Shown: in pieces, positions 5,808 through 7,535 of the stretch
Layout of the letters: the number at the start of each line of letters is the position of its first letter
Position numbering within the stretch: position 1 is the first letter of the stretch
Assembly (NCBI GenBank): GCA_033764095.1
Contig: JANRJF010000283.1
Coordinates: 1-7,535, forward strand
Source of the DNA: JBDTMT01 sp033764095
GTDB lineage: Bacteria > Desulfobacterota > Binatia > HRBIN30 > CADEER01
Length of the DNA stretch: 7,535 nt
Direction of reading: 5' to 3'
Position numbers and translations under genes: made by a program
Notes under the pieces: model-generated
What the model saw: the letters and a program-made list of their open reading frames with translations, nothing else
Databases searched by the model: none
What the model was told of the DNA's origin: nothing

Positions 5808-6962
5808 ATGGCCGCCGACGTTCGCGCCCTGCTCAAGGAGATGGTCGACCGCGGCGCCTCCGACCTCTACGTCACGGTCGACAGCCCGCCGGTGATCCGG
5901 GTCGAGGGCGTCAACCAGCCGGTCGAAGGCGAGCCGCTCACCCCGACCGAGGTCGAGGCGCTGGCCAATTCGCTGATGACCGAGCGTCAGCGCGCCGCCT
6001 TCGAAGAGCAGATGGAGATGAACCTCGGCATCAGCTCCAGCAAGCTGGGCCGCTTCCGCGTCAACGTCTTCCGCCAGCGTGGCGCCGTCGGCGTCGTGGT
6101 GCGCACGATCAAGACGCAGATCCCGACCATCGACGAGCTCGGCCTGCCGCACGTCCTCAAGGACGTCGTGCAGACCAAGCGCGGGCTGGTGCTGGTCACC
6201 GGCGCCACCGGCTCCGGCAAGTCGACGACGCTGGCGGCGATGATCGACTGGCGCAACAGCACCACGCGCGGCCACATCGTCACCGTCGAGGACCCGATCG
6301 AGTTCATGCACCCGCACAAGCAATGCCTGATCACGCAGCGCGAGATCGGCTTCGACACCCACACCTACGAGGCCGCGCTGAAGAACACGCTGCGCCAGGC
6401 GCCCGACGTCATCCTGATCGGCGAGGTGCGCGACCGCGAGACGATGGAGGCGGCGATCACCTTCGCCGACACCGGCCATCTGTGCCTGGCGACGCTGCAC
6501 TCGAACAACGCCAACCAGGCGATCGAGCGCATCATGAACTTCTTCCCGGTCGAACGGCACAGCGAGATCTTCCTGCAGCTCTCGCTCAACCTGCGCTCGA
6601 TCATCTCGCAGCGGCTGGTACCGGGCATCGACGGCCGCCGCGTCGCCGCGCTGGAGATCCTGGTCGACACGCCGTACGTCAAGGACCTGATCAAGAAGGG
6701 CGAGGTCGATACGGTGAAGGAGGGCATGGAGCGCAGCGTCCAGGAAGGCGGCCAGACCTTCGACCAGGCGCTCTTCGCCCTCTACCGCGACGGCCGCATC
6801 GACGCCGAGCAGGCGCTCGCCAACGCCGACAGCGCCAACAACCTGCGCATCCAGATGAAGAACCTCGACCTGCGCCAGGCCGACCGCAAGATCCTCGACG
6901 ACAGCGGCGGCCACCTGCGCATCCAGGGGCTGCAGGGCGATTCGCCGTATCGGCGGATGTGA
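5808..6962 (+). CDS. pilU: Type IV pilus retraction accessory ATPase PilU
   Basis: This 384-residue PilT paralogue starts ADVRALLKEMVDRGASDLYV. It has Walker A GATGSGKST (132-140), an Asp box VTVEDPIEF (158-166), Walker B DVILIGEVRD (200-209, Glu206) and a His box with His224 and His231 (TGHLCLATLHSNNANQ). PilU-type features are LRQAPDVILIGE, SNNANQAIERIMNFFP (232-247), SLNLRSIISQRLVP and QTFDQALFALYRDGRI. The PilT motif AIRNLIRE is replaced by YVKDLIKKGEV (290-300). PilU works on top of PilT, adding retraction force under load, and usually cannot retract pili alone. The ATG has AAGGA at 5797-5801, 6 bases upstream and overlapping the last base of the pilT stop. The C-terminal tail (about 352-384) is variable. 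It converges with cutA across the repeat element at 6970-7107. Confidence 0.95.
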   Translation: MAADVRALLKEMVDRGASDLYVTVDSPPVIRVEGVNQPVEGEPLTPTEVEALANSLMTERQRAAFEEQMEMNLGISSSKLGRFRVNVFRQRGAVGVVVRTIKTQIPTIDELGLPHVLKDVVQTKRGLVLVTGATGSGKSTTLAAMIDWRNSTTRGHIVTVEDPIEFMHPHKQCLITQREIGFDTHTYEAALKNTLRQAPDVILIGEVRDRETMEAAITFADTGHLCLATLHSNNANQAIERIMNFFPVERHSEIFLQLSLNLRSIISQRLVPGIDGRRVAALEILVDTPYVKDLIKKGEVDTVKEGMERSVQEGGQTFDQALFALYRDGRIDAEQALANADSANNLRIQMKNLDLRQADRKILDDSGGHLRIQGLQGDSPYRRM

Positions 6963-6969
6963 GGAAACT

Positions 6970-6997
6970 GCGTGACCGGTGACCAGTGACCGGTCAC
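6970..6997. repeat. Heptamer repeat cluster, left arm (GTGACCN units)
   Basis: Eight bases after the pilU stop lie three tandem copies of a 7-base unit (GTGACCG, GTGACCA, GTGACCG) followed by GTCAC. The last part forms a perfect 12-base palindrome, GTGACCGGTCAC, at 6986-6997. Bases 6970-6991 are an exact 22-base inverted copy of 7086-7107. Heptameric tandem repeats of this kind occur in intergenic regions of several bacterial groups; their function is not established. Confidence 0.85.
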
Positions 6998-7076
6998 GGA
7001 TTCTGATTCGGGAGGACCGCTGAGGATCGCAGTCCCGCATCGATCTGATGTGCCGCGTCGCGTCGAGCGTCCTCTA

Positions 7077-7107
7077 CCGGTCACTGGTCACTGGTCACCG
7101 GTCACGC
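7077..7107. repeat. Heptamer repeat cluster, right arm (GGTCACN units)
   Basis: Four tandem units in the opposite orientation (GGTCACT, GGTCACT, GGTCACC, GGTCAC), starting after CC at 7077-7078, mirror the left cluster at 6970-6997. This arm has one more unit than the left. It overlaps the 3' end of cutA: the cutA stop (7088-7090) and the codons for its last residues, VTGDQ, lie inside the repeat, so the repeat has become coding sequence or supplied the stop. Confidence 0.85.
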
Positions 7108-7414
7108 TTTTCGTCACCCACTCCAGATAGGCCGCCGCCCCCATCTCGACCGGCAGCGCGATGATCTCCGGATTGTCGTAGCCGTGCAGGGCGCGGACGC
7201 GCGTCTCGAGCGCCGCGTAGGCGGCGGCGGTGGTCTTGATCAGCAGCAGGTGCTCGTCGTCACGGCACAGCTCACCCTGCCAGCGGTAGATGGAGCGGAT
7301 CGGGCCGACGATGTTGACACAGGCGGCGAGTTGCTCGCCGACCAGCGCCTCGGCGATCCGTTCGCCGGCCGCCTGCGACGGCACGGTGACCAGCACGACG
7401 CGCACGTCGGTCAT
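7088..7414 (-). CDS. cutA: Divalent-cation tolerance protein CutA (CutA1)
   Basis: This 108-residue protein has the complete CutA1 pattern: VRVVLVTVPSQAAGERIAEA (4-23), LAACVNIVGPIRSIYRWQGE (29-48), EHLLLIKTT (54-62), and LHGYDNPEIIALPV (76-89) followed by YLEWV (96-100). CutA1 forms very stable ferredoxin-like trimers and was first linked to copper tolerance; its exact cellular role is still unsettled. His77 and Cys32 are candidate metal ligands, based on the conserved His of the HPYE-like motif and the conserved ACVN segment. The usual HPYE is HGYD here. Its ATG shares four bases (ATGA on the minus strand, 7411-7414) with the stop of an upstream frame, suggesting coupled translation. The final residues, SVTGDQ, come largely from the intergenic heptamer repeat and are unlikely to matter for the fold. 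Confidence 0.95.
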   Translation of the reverse strand: MTDVRVVLVTVPSQAAGERIAEALVGEQLAACVNIVGPIRSIYRWQGELCRDDEHLLLIKTTAAAYAALETRVRALHGYDNPEIIALPVEMGAAAYLEWVTKSVTGDQ

Positions 7415-7535
7415 TCGCTCGCCGCCGCGGCGCTCTCGCCCATGACGATGGCGCGATAATCGACGCGCGCCGGCGCGGCAAGCGGGGCGGCGCGGTGGCG
7501 CGGCGGCCAGGCGGCGCGCAGCCGCGCGGCGAGCG
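7411..7535 (-). CDS. C-terminal end of an unidentified gene upstream of cutA (partial)
   Basis: On the minus strand a frame open from the window edge runs to a TGA at 7413-7411 that overlaps the cutA ATG. The roughly 40 visible residues are Ala/Arg-rich (including LAARLRAAWPPRHRAA and ARVDYRAIVMGES, ending AAAASE). I do not recognise the family. The 4-base overlap and same orientation as cutA support a real gene co-transcribed with it, but in such GC-rich DNA a short open frame alone is weak evidence. Confidence 0.5.
   Translation of the reverse strand, partial: LAARLRAAWPPRHRAAPLAAPARVDYRAIVMGESAAAASE

Larger units (their letters stand above)
6970..7107. other. Composite inverted-repeat element at the pilU/cutA convergent junction
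   Basis: The two heptamer arms enclose an interior that also has dyad symmetry: GAGGACCGCT (7012-7021) pairs with AGCGTCCTC (7065-7074) with one base missing, and GATCG (7025-7029) pairs with CGATC (7041-7045). A transcript from either strand could fold into a long hairpin with an asymmetric internal loop. This could act as a bidirectional terminator or 3'-end protector for pilU and cutA, although no T-run is present for intrinsic termination. The overall design (two inverted short repeats around a spacer) is like a REPIN or MITE, but no target duplication is evident. Confidence 0.5.

Noticed and set aside
7184..7459. Plus-strand open frame across cutA
   Set aside because: It lies antisense to a complete CutA protein and has no recognisable domain.

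Overview
The window is a very GC-rich, almost fully coding stretch of a Gram-negative bacterial chromosome. A lipoprotein peptidoglycan enzyme (RlpA with lipobox and SPOR domain) and twin type IV pilus retraction ATPases show that the cell has an outer membrane and retractable pili. The strong G/C bias at third codon positions, the non-cyanobacterial kai cluster and the CPBP protease resembling the myxobacterial type point to a deltaproteobacterial-like lineage (Myxococcota, Desulfobacterota, Binatota or similar). The exact phylum cannot be fixed from the sequence alone.

Layout: (1) Positions 1-2954 hold the 3' end of a kai-type operon: a C-terminal tail that is probably kaiC, then kaiB, then a large hybrid histidine kinase (PAS - HisKA - HATPase - degenerate receiver - intact receiver - Hpt). 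The three reading frames are joined by 4-base stop/start overlaps (ATGA and GTGA), so they are probably translated as one coupled unit. No kaiA or SasA-like gene is visible; the hybrid kinase is the likely signalling partner of KaiB/KaiC. (2) Positions 3064-4500 hold rlpA and a CPBP-family intramembrane protease, 12 bases apart and probably co-transcribed. A possible extended -10 element lies so close to the rlpA start that its mRNA may be leaderless. (3) Positions 4501-4693 form a regulatory region with a well-spaced sigma-54 (-24/-12) promoter, upstream dyads that could bind an activator, and a strong Shine-Dalgarno sequence. It drives pilT and pilU (4694-6962), 10 bases apart. (4) Positions 6963-7107 are a convergent junction with two inverted clusters of a 7-base repeat. 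The right cluster encodes the last residues and stop of cutA. (5) On the minus strand cutA (7088-7414) overlaps by 4 bases the end of an unidentified partial gene that runs off the right edge.

Functionally the window combines a clock-like or stress-timing signalling module (KaiB/KaiC plus phosphorelay kinase), cell-wall and envelope maintenance (RlpA, membrane protease), twitching-motility motors under probable RpoN control, and a divalent-cation tolerance protein. The points most worth checking are the sigma-54 promoter of pilTU, the inverted heptamer repeat element, and the domain logic of the kai-linked kinase.
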